This document shows, in pieces, positions 40,573 through 49,956 of a stretch of 64,000 bases of DNA (the first letter of the stretch is position 1; the number at the start of each line of letters is the position of its first letter). This DNA is from Ktedonobacter racemifer DSM 44963 (lineage in GTDB: Bacteria > Chloroflexota > Ktedonobacteria > Ktedonobacterales > Ktedonobacteraceae). The notes beneath the pieces were generated by a model. The model saw only the letters and a program-made list of their open reading frames with translations. It was not told where the DNA came from and ran no database searches. Location of the stretch: assembly GCF_000178855.1 (NCBI RefSeq), contig NZ_ADVG01000001.1, positions 1,736,001-1,800,000 on the forward strand, given 5' to 3'. The position numbers and the translations under genes are program-made.

Positions 40573-42243
40573 ATGTTATTAACTATACGCAATCTAACTA
40601 AAACCTATGGCGCGATTACCGTGCTCAGCGAAATCTCATGCGTAGTCAATGCTGGAGACCGGGTGGGCATCGTTGGTGCCAATGGCGCAGGCAAATCGAC
40701 ACTCTTACGTATCCTCACCGGGAGCGAAGAGGCCGACGAGGGCAGCTTTGCCTATGCTCCCTCCGTTGAAGTGGGCTATCTGCCCCAGACCACGCCCCCC
40801 TTCTATGGACGTAGCATACAGGATTTAATTCTTGAGGCCGTAGGAAATCTGCGCCAGCTCGAGGCACGTATGCACGAGCTTGAAGAGGTTATGAGCACGG
40901 CCATCCAGGAGCAACTCACCTCGCTCCTGGAAGAATATGCCCTTGTCTCAACGCGCTTTCAAGATAGCGGTGGCTACGAAATTGACTATAAGATAGAGAG
41001 CATCCTGGAGGGCCTGCGTCTGAGCTACCTGCCACGCACCCAGGAGGTCGAGACGCTCTCCGGAGGGGAGAAGGCTCGTGTCGGCCTGGCGACCTTGTTG
41101 CTACGTTCTCCAGATATCATCTTGTTAGATGAACCGACTAACCATCTCGACTTCGCCAGCATGGAGTGGCTGGAGAACTACCTCTCCAGCTATCACGGGG
41201 CCGCGCTCATCGTCTCGCATGATCGCCAGTTTCTCAATCGCGCCGTCAATGCCATCTTTGAGATCGATGACAATTCTCATCACCTCAAAGCTTATACCGG
41301 CAATTATGACGCCTATGTCGCGGCACGCGAGGTGGAGCGCAAGCAATGGGAGGAGGATTACCTGCGCCAGCAAGAAGAGATCAAAGAGCTGCGCAAACGC
41401 ATCAAGGAGAAAGGAAGACATATTGGGCATAGCAATCGTGCGCCACGCGATAACGACAAGTTCGCGAAGCACTTCTTTGGACAGCGCGTTGACAGCGCCG
41501 TGGCACGCGACATTCATGAAACGGAAGAGCGCCTGAAGCGCATTGAGGCGGATCCGATTCCCAAGCCACCCGAACTACTCAGCGTCACCTCCTACTTCCG
41601 CACAGAGTCCATTCAGTCGCAAATCGTGGTACAGATGAGTGATGTGCGCAAAGGCTTTGGCGAACGCCAGGTCTTTGAGCATGTTCATCTCAACCTGGCC
41701 CCTCAGTCGCGCATCATGCTGACTGGCCCCAATGGAGCGGGAAAAACGACGCTGCTCAGGTTGCTACTTGGAGAGGAGCAGCCTGATGGTGGCACGATCT
41801 CCCTTGCACCTGGCGCACGTGTAGGCTATCTCCCCCAGGACCCGGCGCTTCCCGACCTGGAGAAGACGGTCATCGAGACCTATCGCTATGGGCAGATAGG
41901 TTACGAGGGGGAGTTTATGGGTCGCTTGATCGGGTATGGACTCTTCCGCCTGGAGGATATGCAGAAAAGGGTCAGGCAATTAAGTATCGGGCAGAGACGT
42001 AAATTGGAGATTGCCAGCTTGATGGCCAGGAACCCTAATGTGCTCCTACTCGACGAGCCAACCAACTACATCAGTCTCGATGTACTGGAAGCCTTTGAAC
42101 AAGCAGTCCTGCATTTTCCGGGTCCGGTCATCGCTATCTCGCATGACCGCTGGTTTATCCAGCGATTCGGTGGCGAAGTCTGGGAGCTGCAAGAGGGCCA
42201 GTTGGTCAAGAAAGAGGACCATGAAATAGTTACCTCGGCTTAA
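40573..42243 (+). CDS. ABC-F family ATPase
   Basis: 556 residues, two ABC domains and no membrane part. First domain: Walker A GANGAGKSTLL, signature LSGGEKARVGLA, Walker B IILLDEPTNHLDF. Second domain: Walker A GPNGAGKTTLL, the altered signature LSIGQRRKLEIA and VLLLDEPTNYISL. The charged linker between them contains KELRKRIKEKGRHIGHSNRA. ABC-F proteins bind the ribosomal E site; some protect against antibiotics, others act in translation. Sequence alone does not say which. The ATG at 40573 matches the conserved N-terminus; the frame is open further upstream without motifs. Confidence 0.9.
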   Translation: MLLTIRNLTKTYGAITVLSEISCVVNAGDRVGIVGANGAGKSTLLRILTGSEEADEGSFAYAPSVEVGYLPQTTPPFYGRSIQDLILEAVGNLRQLEARMHELEEVMSTAIQEQLTSLLEEYALVSTRFQDSGGYEIDYKIESILEGLRLSYLPRTQEVETLSGGEKARVGLATLLLRSPDIILLDEPTNHLDFASMEWLENYLSSYHGAALIVSHDRQFLNRAVNAIFEIDDNSHHLKAYTGNYDAYVAAREVERKQWEEDYLRQQEEIKELRKRIKEKGRHIGHSNRAPRDNDKFAKHFFGQRVDSAVARDIHETEERLKRIEADPIPKPPELLSVTSYFRTESIQSQIVVQMSDVRKGFGERQVFEHVHLNLAPQSRIMLTGPNGAGKTTLLRLLLGEEQPDGGTISLAPGARVGYLPQDPALPDLEKTVIETYRYGQIGYEGEFMGRLIGYGLFRLEDMQKRVRQLSIGQRRKLEIASLMARNPNVLLLDEPTNYISLDVLEAFEQAVLHFPGPVIAISHDRWFIQRFGGEVWELQEGQLVKKEDHEIVTSA

Positions 42244-42261
42244 AATGGCAGAGCGCTGTCG

Positions 42262-43509
42262 CTATGGATGGGGCTGAGAGGGTAACGATGCGTCATCGGC
42301 GGCGGCGCTGGCTTCAGTTGGCTGTACAGAAAGGTATGGCAGATGGACCGAGAATAGACTCCCGCTATCGGGAATACTCTCGACCGTAATCCGACCACCA
42401 TGGCTCTCGACAATCTGATTGGAGATGTAGAGGCCTAGGCCCAGGCCAATACTAGAGCCACGCTGTACCTCCACGCCTGGAACGCGATAGAAGCGATCAA
42501 AGATATGGGGCAAGAGTTCAGGCGAGATACCAATCCCGGTATCGCGCACCGTGATCGCGCACTCGGTCTCATCATAGCTAAGCGCCATATAAATAGATGC
42601 ACTCGAGTATTTACGCGCATTAGAAAGCAGGTTAATCACGACCTGGCCCAGGCGTTCCACATCCACATTGGCCTCAATCTGCTCAGATGGCAGATGGAGC
42701 TCTACGACAGGTTGGGGATTGGTACCGATAACATACTCATCTACCAGGCGCTGACACAACGCATTCAGGTTGCACGGCATGGTATGCAGCTCAAAGACAC
42801 CCATCTCAATAAAGGAAATGTTGAGCAGGTCATTCACCAGCACCTCCATTCGCCGGATGGAGTTCTCCATGCTAATCAAGTTCGGGACATCATTTGAGCC
42901 AGTACGCTCCAGTTTACGACGCAGCAACTGCGTCATGCCCTTCAGGCTCGAGAGCGGGGTCTTTAGTTCATGCGAAGCCATGCTCAGGAATTCATCTTTG
43001 GCGGAGTTTGCAACCGTGAGTTCACGAGTGCGCTCCTCTACCGCCTGCTCAAGCGAGCGAGCATGCAATTCTAGCGCGCGTTGTTGTTCCTCCACCTGGT
43101 AACGAAGCTGATGTGTTTGAATCGCCCGTGCGAGCGCGGCGACAAAATAATCACGATCAATTGGCTTCTGAATAAAATCGTAGGCTCCGCCGCGCAAGGC
43201 CTGAATCGCCAGGTTATGATCACCATGGCCCGTAATCAAGAGGACCGGCGTATTGGGAGAGACTTGCTGCACCTTTCCCAGCAGGGCCAGGCCATCCATA
43301 CCCGGCATCTTAATATCACTCACAATCGCGTCATATTCGCATGAGCAGATTCGCTCAATCGCATCGAGGGCCGAGTCACAGGTATCGACTGTGACATCCT
43401 TCATACGCAGGTAGATTGCCTGGGGCAAGGCCTGCAGCAGGGCAGTGTCATCATCGACTAAAAGAATGCAAGATTGCTTCAAGGAACTACACCTCTTCAG
43501 GATTGTCAT
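42262..43509 (-). CDS. response regulator receiver - histidine kinase hybrid
   Basis: 415 residues. An N-terminal receiver domain (ILLVDDDTALLQAL, phospho-acceptor Asp in IVSDIKMPGMDG, LLITGHGD, FIQKPID) leads into a coiled coil. HisKA follows (MASHELKTPLSSLKGM) and then HATPase (LSNARKYSS, RDTGIGISPELL, IFDRFYR, SIGLGLGLYIS). This receiver-first architecture is typical of kinases driven by another kinase. It is the last gene of a three-gene operon and overlaps its upstream neighbour by 23 nt, so the neighbouring kinase is its likely phosphodonor. Confidence 0.9.
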   Translation of the reverse strand: MTILKRCSSLKQSCILLVDDDTALLQALPQAIYLRMKDVTVDTCDSALDAIERICSCEYDAIVSDIKMPGMDGLALLGKVQQVSPNTPVLLITGHGDHNLAIQALRGGAYDFIQKPIDRDYFVAALARAIQTHQLRYQVEEQQRALELHARSLEQAVEERTRELTVANSAKDEFLSMASHELKTPLSSLKGMTQLLRRKLERTGSNDVPNLISMENSIRRMEVLVNDLLNISFIEMGVFELHTMPCNLNALCQRLVDEYVIGTNPQPVVELHLPSEQIEANVDVERLGQVVINLLSNARKYSSASIYMALSYDETECAITVRDTGIGISPELLPHIFDRFYRVPGVEVQRGSSIGLGLGLYISNQIVESHGGRITVESIPDSGSLFSVHLPYLSVQPTEASAAADDASLPSQPHP

Positions 43510-44689
43510 CAGGCTTAAGTGGAAGCTGGATCAGAAAACGTGCCCCCTCTCCGAGACGGCTCTGTACGGTAATCGCTCCGTTATGTTCTTTTATAATACC
43601 ATACGTGATCGACAAACCTAAACCCGTTCCAGCGCCAACTTCCTTGGTGGTAAAGAAAGGATCAAAGATACGCTGCTCCAGTTCAATGGGAATACCAGGA
43701 CCTGTATCAGCCACGCTGATCTCGATCATCTCATCGCGCCTGATGCATTCAATAGAGATAATCTTCGTTGGAGCGCTGGTCAGGGCATCACGAGCATTTG
43801 TCAGGAGATTGATGAAGACCTGCTCCATCTGAATAGCATTCCCCATCACAAATATATCTTCCTCGGGGAATTGCATCTTTACCTCGATCAGGCGCAGACG
43901 TAGCTGCTCGCCCATAAGCGAGATGGAGCGCTGGATGACCTGAGTCACATTGATCGTCTCGCGACTTACAGAAGCGGCCCGGCCAAAGGTACGCAGGTGC
44001 GAGATAATCTCAGTGGCCTTACGCACCTGCTGCATCGCATTCGATAGCTCTTGCAAAATGCGTCCAGGCTCGGTATCGGCCATGCCCAGTTCGATGAGAT
44101 CAATCGCATTGCCGACGAAGAGGCCAATATTATTCAAAGGGTTATTCAGTTCATGCGCGACCCCGGTCGTCAGCTCACCCAGCGTTGCCAGTTTTCCAGC
44201 CTGCACCAGTTGCTCTTGCTTCGCGCGTAGCTCCTGCTCACTATGCTGGACGGCTTCCGTCGTTACTTTCAAGTCGTTCATGATGTGAATCATGGCTTTG
44301 CGGCTATTCTCCAGGCGCAAGTTTGATTGATGCGAATCCTGAAGAATATGCAGGAGCGCCCGACGTGAGTTATCCAGTCGCTCGGTCTGCTTGACCATGC
44401 GGCGACGGTCCTGCTCATAGTCGGCAAGGATATGAATCATGGCCTTGCGTTGATCCACAAGCTTGCGATTGAGGGTGTTGACATCACTGAGAATATGCAC
44501 AAAAGCACGGCGGCGCTCCTCGCTTCTCTGCACCCGCATCTCCAGCATCTGCTTTTCCTGAAGCACACACTCATGCTCTTTACGAAGTTGCGCGAGTTCG
44601 GCTCTGAGTTGTTCAACTTCAGCCTCTTGCTCTCGGTAACTTGCGGTTTTGTTGGTATAGTCCATAGCATGCCGCCGTGCTAGGTCCAT
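43487..44689 (-). CDS. cytoplasmic histidine kinase with His-bearing coiled-coil repeats
   Basis: 400 residues with no membrane segment. The N-terminal coiled coil (about 15-150) contains four copies of an R-R/K-A-x-x-H-I-L/M-x-D motif (RRAFVHILSD, RKAMIHILAD, RRALLHILQD, RKAMIHIMND) spaced 21, 28 and 21 residues, exact heptad multiples. The HisKA site is GVAHELNNPLNNIGL (HELNNPL class, NtrB-like); HATPase has LLTNARDAL, ADTGPGIP, IFDPFFTTK and GTGLGLS. It sits between a triple-PAS sensor gene and a receiver-kinase gene and overlaps both, so the three probably form one relay with the PAS protein as input. Confidence 0.9.
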   Translation of the reverse strand: MDLARRHAMDYTNKTASYREQEAEVEQLRAELAQLRKEHECVLQEKQMLEMRVQRSEERRRAFVHILSDVNTLNRKLVDQRKAMIHILADYEQDRRRMVKQTERLDNSRRALLHILQDSHQSNLRLENSRKAMIHIMNDLKVTTEAVQHSEQELRAKQEQLVQAGKLATLGELTTGVAHELNNPLNNIGLFVGNAIDLIELGMADTEPGRILQELSNAMQQVRKATEIISHLRTFGRAASVSRETINVTQVIQRSISLMGEQLRLRLIEVKMQFPEEDIFVMGNAIQMEQVFINLLTNARDALTSAPTKIISIECIRRDEMIEISVADTGPGIPIELEQRIFDPFFTTKEVGAGTGLGLSITYGIIKEHNGAITVQSRLGEGARFLIQLPLKPDDNPEEV

Positions 44690-46041
44690 CGTCCCCCCTG
44701 ACTACGACTATCTCTGCTATCATGCTCGCGCTTGACGACCTGCCCCCGACGCAGATCCTCTACTTCGCGCTTCAAGTTCTCTATCTCTTTCTCCAGTGCG
44801 ATCATCTTCAGTTCGCGACCAACGACCACTTCCTCAAACTTCTCCAGGTCCAGGATTTTCTCTTGCAGTTCGGCTTTAGACTCCTGTAAGTCAAACAAGA
44901 CCTTTTCATAGGCACGCATATCGCGCAGGATACCAATTGCGCCGATAACATTCCCATCTGTATCACGCAGAGCAGAGGCATTTAGAGTCGTTGGGATGAC
45001 TTCATTGGAGGCACTGCGGGGATTTAAGCGCGCATTACGCGTCACGCCGCGCTCAATGACTTCGCGTAAGGCGGCGGTAAATTCGCGCGTCTCCTCCGCA
45101 CTTATAAAGCGTGAGAGCGACTGCTCCAGCACCTCATCCGGGCGGAAACCCAGTAGCTCATACACAGCATCGTTGGCCTTTTGAATCTTACCTTCCGGAT
45201 CCGAGACAAAGATCGGGTCCGGAGCGTTCTTAATCAAGCTGTCAGAATAGGCCAGGGCCTTATCCAGTTCGCGCATATCACGCAGGATACCAATCGCGCC
45301 GATGACTTTCCCATCTGCATCGCGTAAGGCCGAGGCATTCAAGCTGGTCGGGATAACCTCGCCTGAGGCACTCAGGGGATTGAGGCGCGTGTTACGTATC
45401 ACACCACGCTCAATAACTTCGCGCAATGCAGCGGTAAATTCACGCGTCTCCTCCGCACTTATAAAACGTGAGAGCGACTGCTCCAGCACCTCGTCGGTGC
45501 GGAACCCCAATAGCTCATATACCGCGTCATTAGCGGTTAAAATTTTGCCCTCCAGATCCGAGACAAAGACCGGGTCTGGCGCATTCTTGATCAGGTTGTC
45601 GGCATATACACGCGCCTGCTCCAGTTCGCGCATATCGCGCAGGATACCAATCGCACCGATGACTTTCCCATCTGCGTCGCGCAAGGCCGAGGCATTCAAG
45701 CTGGTCGAGATGATCTCGCCCGAGGCACTCAGAGGATTGAGGCGTACATTACGCGTGACACCACGCTCAATGACTTCGCGCAATGCAGCGGTGAACTCGC
45801 GCGTCTCCTCCTGGTTGATAAAACGCGAGAGCGACTGCTCCAAGACCTCATCGGTGCGAAAGCCTAATAGTTCGTAGATGGCGTCGTTCGCCAGCAGAAT
45901 CTTGCCATCCAGATCCGCGACAAAGACCGGGTCTGGCGCATTTTTAATGATGATATCGGCATCCAATGAGCCGTGTGATTTGGTTCCGATGGTGTTGACA
46001 TGACCATCAGCGGTAGTTTTAGGAACCACATTCTCTAACAT
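44680..46041 (-). CDS. triple-PAS sensor protein without a kinase domain
   Basis: 453 residues. Three tandem, nearly identical PAS units of about 123 residues span 28-395. Each begins with KNAPDPVFV/IFV, continues YELLGFRTDEVLEQSLSRFI, and ends GAIGILRDMR. A coiled coil follows at 395-440. There is no histidine kinase domain; the downstream gene, overlapping by 10 nt, supplies one. High similarity among the units points to recent internal duplication. The protein likely senses a small ligand or redox state in the cytoplasm and signals through coiled-coil contact with the adjacent kinase. Confidence 0.87.
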   Translation of the reverse strand: MLENVVPKTTADGHVNTIGTKSHGSLDADIIIKNAPDPVFVADLDGKILLANDAIYELLGFRTDEVLEQSLSRFINQEETREFTAALREVIERGVTRNVRLNPLSASGEIISTSLNASALRDADGKVIGAIGILRDMRELEQARVYADNLIKNAPDPVFVSDLEGKILTANDAVYELLGFRTDEVLEQSLSRFISAEETREFTAALREVIERGVIRNTRLNPLSASGEVIPTSLNASALRDADGKVIGAIGILRDMRELDKALAYSDSLIKNAPDPIFVSDPEGKIQKANDAVYELLGFRPDEVLEQSLSRFISAEETREFTAALREVIERGVTRNARLNPRSASNEVIPTTLNASALRDTDGNVIGAIGILRDMRAYEKVLFDLQESKAELQEKILDLEKFEEVVVGRELKMIALEKEIENLKREVEDLRRGQVVKREHDSRDSRSQGGRWT

Positions 46042-46839
46042 AAAATAGCAACCTCCGGCCAGAGACTATAGTATTTTTGTCACGAATCGCAGAACAAAAA
46101 AGGCAAAAGCATAGGTTGTTTAGCAATTCTCTAAAAGTATAACAGACCTTTTTTATTTAGGGCAAGCAACTAGATCCTTTGAACAAAGGATGGACACATG
46201 TAGCATGCAACAAAAACTTTCGCGCCTGCACTTCTCGCGACTTCCCCTGGTTCACCTCCCAGGCATCGGTATAAGACAAAACTCCTAGACAGAAGTGGCT
46301 TTTACCAGGTTAATTCTTCTTTTTCTCTTCTTCTTATACAAGATAATTAAAAATATGTAAATATATATATAAAGACTACATTAATTTATTACAAGTTATT
46401 CACCTAATCACGGCAATATATCTATTTCAATTACAGACATGTTATACTGATGAAGAAATTTACGACAGAGGCGAAGAAAAACATTCTGGGCAAGCAGGCT
46501 TTATCAGGTAGGGCGTAAGCACAGGCTGGAGACGATTCTAAATCGGCATATTGGCATACACAGCCAGGAGGAAGGCAACATATGACGTCATCAGCAGCAA
46601 TCTGTATCAGACGGATCTCAGGACAGGCAGAAAATAGGTAGGTTGTGTACTCAACCTGCTGACTATATAGCATTTCACATTTCGCATTTCGCATGCAGGA
46701 AGCATGGATATAAGCAAAGAGAGTAGGCGTTCTGGATAGTTGATGCTTTTTAAAGATTACATCTGAAAACGAGCATGCTCATAGTTAGCCAGCTCATTTT
46801 TAAAGAGCATTAGCTTTGTACTATTGGAAGGGTGTACTC
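46042..46839. other. 798-bp AT-rich intergenic region
   Basis: Divergent promoter region between the PAS operon and the H-NOX-like gene. It is strongly AT-rich, especially 46310-46430. A degenerate CGCGCCTGC/CTTCTCGCG segment near 46225-46250 recalls the mini-hairpin motif but no palindrome follows. No supported gene. Confidence 0.5.
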
Positions 46840-47790
46840 ATGCATGGATTGGTTTTTGTTACGTGGGAGAAGTATCTGGTGGACCGCTTTGGCAACTCAC
46901 TCCTCAAAGCTTATAGAGAAGCGATTGGCGAAACAAGTGCTAATGCGCCCCTCGCCAGTAAGGTCTATGAAGATACCCATCTCTTAGCGGGCGTGGCTGC
47001 CGCCTGCGAATTGACCGGACTCTCTGCCCAGGTCATCTTGCGCGAATACGGCCGCTACTTCATTTTGAATGGTCTCACCAACCATCTCTGTGCCTATCTC
47101 CTCACGCGTGTCCATAGCGGAAAGGACCTGCTCCTGGTCATGCGCACCGCACACGCACAGATGCGACGCATCCCCGAAGGGCTAACACCTCCGCTCTTTG
47201 GCTATGAGGCCGGCGCGCACCCTAATGAGTTTGCGCTCATCTATGATAGTCCACGTCAGCTCTGTCCATTGCTACATGGAGCCATCGAGGGCGCAGCCGA
47301 GCGCTTTCACGAACATGTCAGCATTATTGAAACCACGTGTATGAAACAGGGGGCGCCCGTCTGTCGCTTTGAGCTTCGTTTCCGCCCGAGGTACCAGGCA
47401 AACACGCAGGAGACACCAGAACAAATTACCAGGAGGCGCGAAAAACAGCAGCTGGCCGAAGTCGTGCTCAAAGTGCTCCCCGATCACGATGGAATCGAGC
47501 TAGGCGAGCTTCAGCAGCACCTGCAACGCCAGCTCCCCCTCCTTGGGTTGAGCGCGCCCCGCCTGAGCGCCCTGCAAGAGGCCATCAATCATCTGCAGTT
47601 TGTGGGCCTGGTGGCAAGTACAGCAAATCAGCCTGGCGAGATCCCCATGCATCGACGCTACTGGCGCGCTCCCACCTCGACACAGGCAACCCCTGCGCAC
47701 TCCAAGGGGTATCACTCCGCCACCGGTCCACAACCCCGGATCTCCAGGACACGCGCCGGAGGCCACTCCTCAACAACTCAGAGCAGGTAG
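46840..47790 (+). CDS. H-NOX-like heme NO-binding protein with C-terminal extension
   Basis: 316 residues. The N-terminal 185 residues follow the H-NOX/HNOB pattern: MHGLVFVTWEKYLVDRFG at the start, the haem-propionate motif YxSxR as YDSPR (LIYDSPRQLCPLLHGAIEG), and a candidate proximal His in RTAHAQMRRIP. The C-terminal 130 residues include a helical, possibly winged-helix region (DGIELGELQQHLQRQL, RLSALQEAINHLQFVG) and a disordered tail. H-NOX proteins bind NO or O2 through haem and regulate kinases or cyclases. It converges on a histidine kinase gene 21 bp away. The start follows GGAAGGG. Confidence 0.75.
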   Translation: MHGLVFVTWEKYLVDRFGNSLLKAYREAIGETSANAPLASKVYEDTHLLAGVAAACELTGLSAQVILREYGRYFILNGLTNHLCAYLLTRVHSGKDLLLVMRTAHAQMRRIPEGLTPPLFGYEAGAHPNEFALIYDSPRQLCPLLHGAIEGAAERFHEHVSIIETTCMKQGAPVCRFELRFRPRYQANTQETPEQITRRREKQQLAEVVLKVLPDHDGIELGELQQHLQRQLPLLGLSAPRLSALQEAINHLQFVGLVASTANQPGEIPMHRRYWRAPTSTQATPAHSKGYHSATGPQPRISRTRAGGHSSTTQSR

Positions 47791-47811
47791 GGCAAACGTT
47801 TTCAGAAAAGG

Positions 47812-49530
47812 TCACGCCTCTCGCTTCAGCGGCAAGGTAAACCAGAAAATTGAGCCAACACCAGGGGTACTCTCAACACCAACCCGCCCCTGATGTTGCT
47901 CAACGATCACCTGGCAAATATACAGGCCCAGCCCTGCCCCCTTGCTTGCCCCCTCGTTGGCCTCAACACCTGGGACGCGATAAAACAATTTCCATACCTG
48001 CTCTTGCTCCTCAGCGGTTAGCCCCGGCCCCTCGTCTCGTACCAGGACACGCGCCTCCTCCTGTACAACCTCCACAGAGACCTCGATTGGTGTCACTGGA
48101 GGCGTATACTTACACGCGTTGTTCATGTAGTTATTGAGCACCTGCGTGATCCGTTCCACATCAATCTCTGTCGGTATCGGCTGAGCAGAAACCGGCGGAA
48201 CAAACGTGATGACACGCTCGGGATGAGAGGATTGATAGTCGCTCACCAGCAGAGAGAGTGTTGATTGTAGTTCACATGCCACTGGCTGTAAAAGAAAGCG
48301 GCTAGATTGGATAGAAGAAAGCTCGAACAAGTCGTTAATGATGCGGTTCTGGACTCCAACTTGCCGCTCGGCCCTCCCCAACAAGTGGTGAATTTCCTGG
48401 AGCTTCTCACGCAAGGGATCATCGGCTAATAATGTTTGCGTCGTGTTGCTTAACAGTAAGCGTGAATATTGCAGACTCATACTGATCGTTGTCAGGGGAG
48501 TACGCAACTCATGGCTCACAATACTCAGGAACTGGTCCAGAGGTGGCTGACCTGGCTGGATCATTTGCGAAGACGACTCAACCTGCAACCCTGGCGAGCG
48601 TTCTTGCGTAATATCGCGCACGATGAGAATCGCGCCACAGGTATACCCTTCATCGCCAATAATGGGCACACCACTCACACTGAGCCAGAGATCTGGCACG
48701 CCATGCGCATGCACCTGGATCTCAACTTTTTGCTCATCCACCAGTTCCTCGCCCCGCAGTACCCGTTTTAAAGGCAAGGCGTCGGGCCAGAGAGACCCAC
48801 CTTGAGGATCTAAGATCTGGCACTCAAGGCTCGGCATTACCAGCGAGGCGCTACTCAACGCTCCTCCCTCCATTTTCAGGAGAGCCAGGCGTGCACTCAT
48901 ATTCGTCTGAATAATATGCCCTTCGCAATCCAATACATAGGCAGCATCTGTGACAGCATTGAGCAAGGCCTGGCACTTTTTCGCCTGTGCCACAGCCTCG
49001 CGCCGCAGTGCCTGAAAGGCCGAGATATCCTGTGCGATCAGTACAGCGCCTTCAATCTTCCCATCACATTGAGAGATAGGTATACCAGCCACTGAAAGCA
49101 CCTGTCCGCGCCGGCGCCCATCCAGGAGACGTACCTCGTAGTCAGCCACGGCCTCACCGCTTAAAGCACGACTCAGAGGATGGTAGGTCTGGGAAAAATC
49201 GGTCACCTGCGGATCTGACTCATCACACGCTTCGTCTGGAGTATGCTCAAACTGACTTGAGCGCAATAGAGCACGCGTGGCACGATTACACTGTACCAGT
49301 CTCCCCGTGCTATCATAGACAGAAATTGCCTCAGGAGACACTTCCAGGAGAGCATCCAGGCGCCGCTGTACCTGGTCCGCGTGCAGGCGCATTCGGCGAA
49401 CATAGAGCACAAACAGGCATATTACCGCAATCACAATCCCATACTGCACAAGCACTAACCCACCAAACAGGAGGGAAGGCGAGGCCGTAAAGAGTGTCTT
49501 CAAGAAGAGAGTTATAAACACCACAACCAC
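47812..49530 (-). CDS. membrane-anchored PAS histidine kinase
   Basis: 572 residues. One or two N-terminal membrane helices (residues 1-45), two PAS-like domains (about 58-170, LLEVSPEAISVYDSTGRLV; about 190-305, LLNAVTDAAYVLDCEGHII), HisKA with the phosphorylated His in IVSHELRTPLTTISM, and HATPase with NNACKYTPP, RDEGPGLTAEE, LFYRVPG and GAGLGLYICQ. No response regulator is adjacent. It faces the H-NOX-like gene tail to tail, a possible functional pair. Confidence 0.9.
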   Translation of the reverse strand: MVVVFITLFLKTLFTASPSLLFGGLVLVQYGIVIAVICLFVLYVRRMRLHADQVQRRLDALLEVSPEAISVYDSTGRLVQCNRATRALLRSSQFEHTPDEACDESDPQVTDFSQTYHPLSRALSGEAVADYEVRLLDGRRRGQVLSVAGIPISQCDGKIEGAVLIAQDISAFQALRREAVAQAKKCQALLNAVTDAAYVLDCEGHIIQTNMSARLALLKMEGGALSSASLVMPSLECQILDPQGGSLWPDALPLKRVLRGEELVDEQKVEIQVHAHGVPDLWLSVSGVPIIGDEGYTCGAILIVRDITQERSPGLQVESSSQMIQPGQPPLDQFLSIVSHELRTPLTTISMSLQYSRLLLSNTTQTLLADDPLREKLQEIHHLLGRAERQVGVQNRIINDLFELSSIQSSRFLLQPVACELQSTLSLLVSDYQSSHPERVITFVPPVSAQPIPTEIDVERITQVLNNYMNNACKYTPPVTPIEVSVEVVQEEARVLVRDEGPGLTAEEQEQVWKLFYRVPGVEANEGASKGAGLGLYICQVIVEQHQGRVGVESTPGVGSIFWFTLPLKREA

Positions 49531-49870
49531 CTGTCAAAGAACGCCACGTCCTGATCTCAGTGGAGTCGTCGTTGCCAGAGACCAGTAAAAATAGCCCGGC
49601 ACCGACTCCCGCCCTGCCAACAAACGACCCAAATAAAAACGAAAGAGCCGTATCTGCTCTTGCTAAAGAGTAATCTTATACTCAAAGGCTCATGTTGCAT
49701 ATTTCTTGCAAGGCAATTTTCTGCACGCATGCCCATTATAGAGTATTCTATACATCTAGTATATACTTATTCCGCGATTTTCGCAAATTCTCCTTCGTTA
49801 TTTAACTCATCATCTCTACACCCACGCCCTCTTCTCATTTCTACCACTTTCTGCGCAGAGAATACCATTA

Positions 49871-49920
49871 AGGGGTGTGCGTGGAACATGGGATCTGGCC
49901 CATGTTCCACGCACACCCCT
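49871..49920. terminator. 22-bp palindrome in the gap before the stress protein gene
   Basis: Perfect 22-bp arms 49871-49892 and 49899-49920 with a 6-nt loop. CCACGCGAAGG follows, a partial match to the mini-hairpin motif read on the minus strand. It lies 37 bp after the stop of the minus-strand PNPOx-like gene and may end it. The rest of the 49531-49956 gap shows no gene. Confidence 0.65.
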
Positions 49921-49956
49921 CCACGCGAAGGCTCATTGTATACGCCTTGCCTCATG

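Noticed and set aside
46225..46275. Sixth copy of the mini-hairpin/palindrome element
   Set aside because: Only a scrambled resemblance to the motif and no long palindrome beside it.
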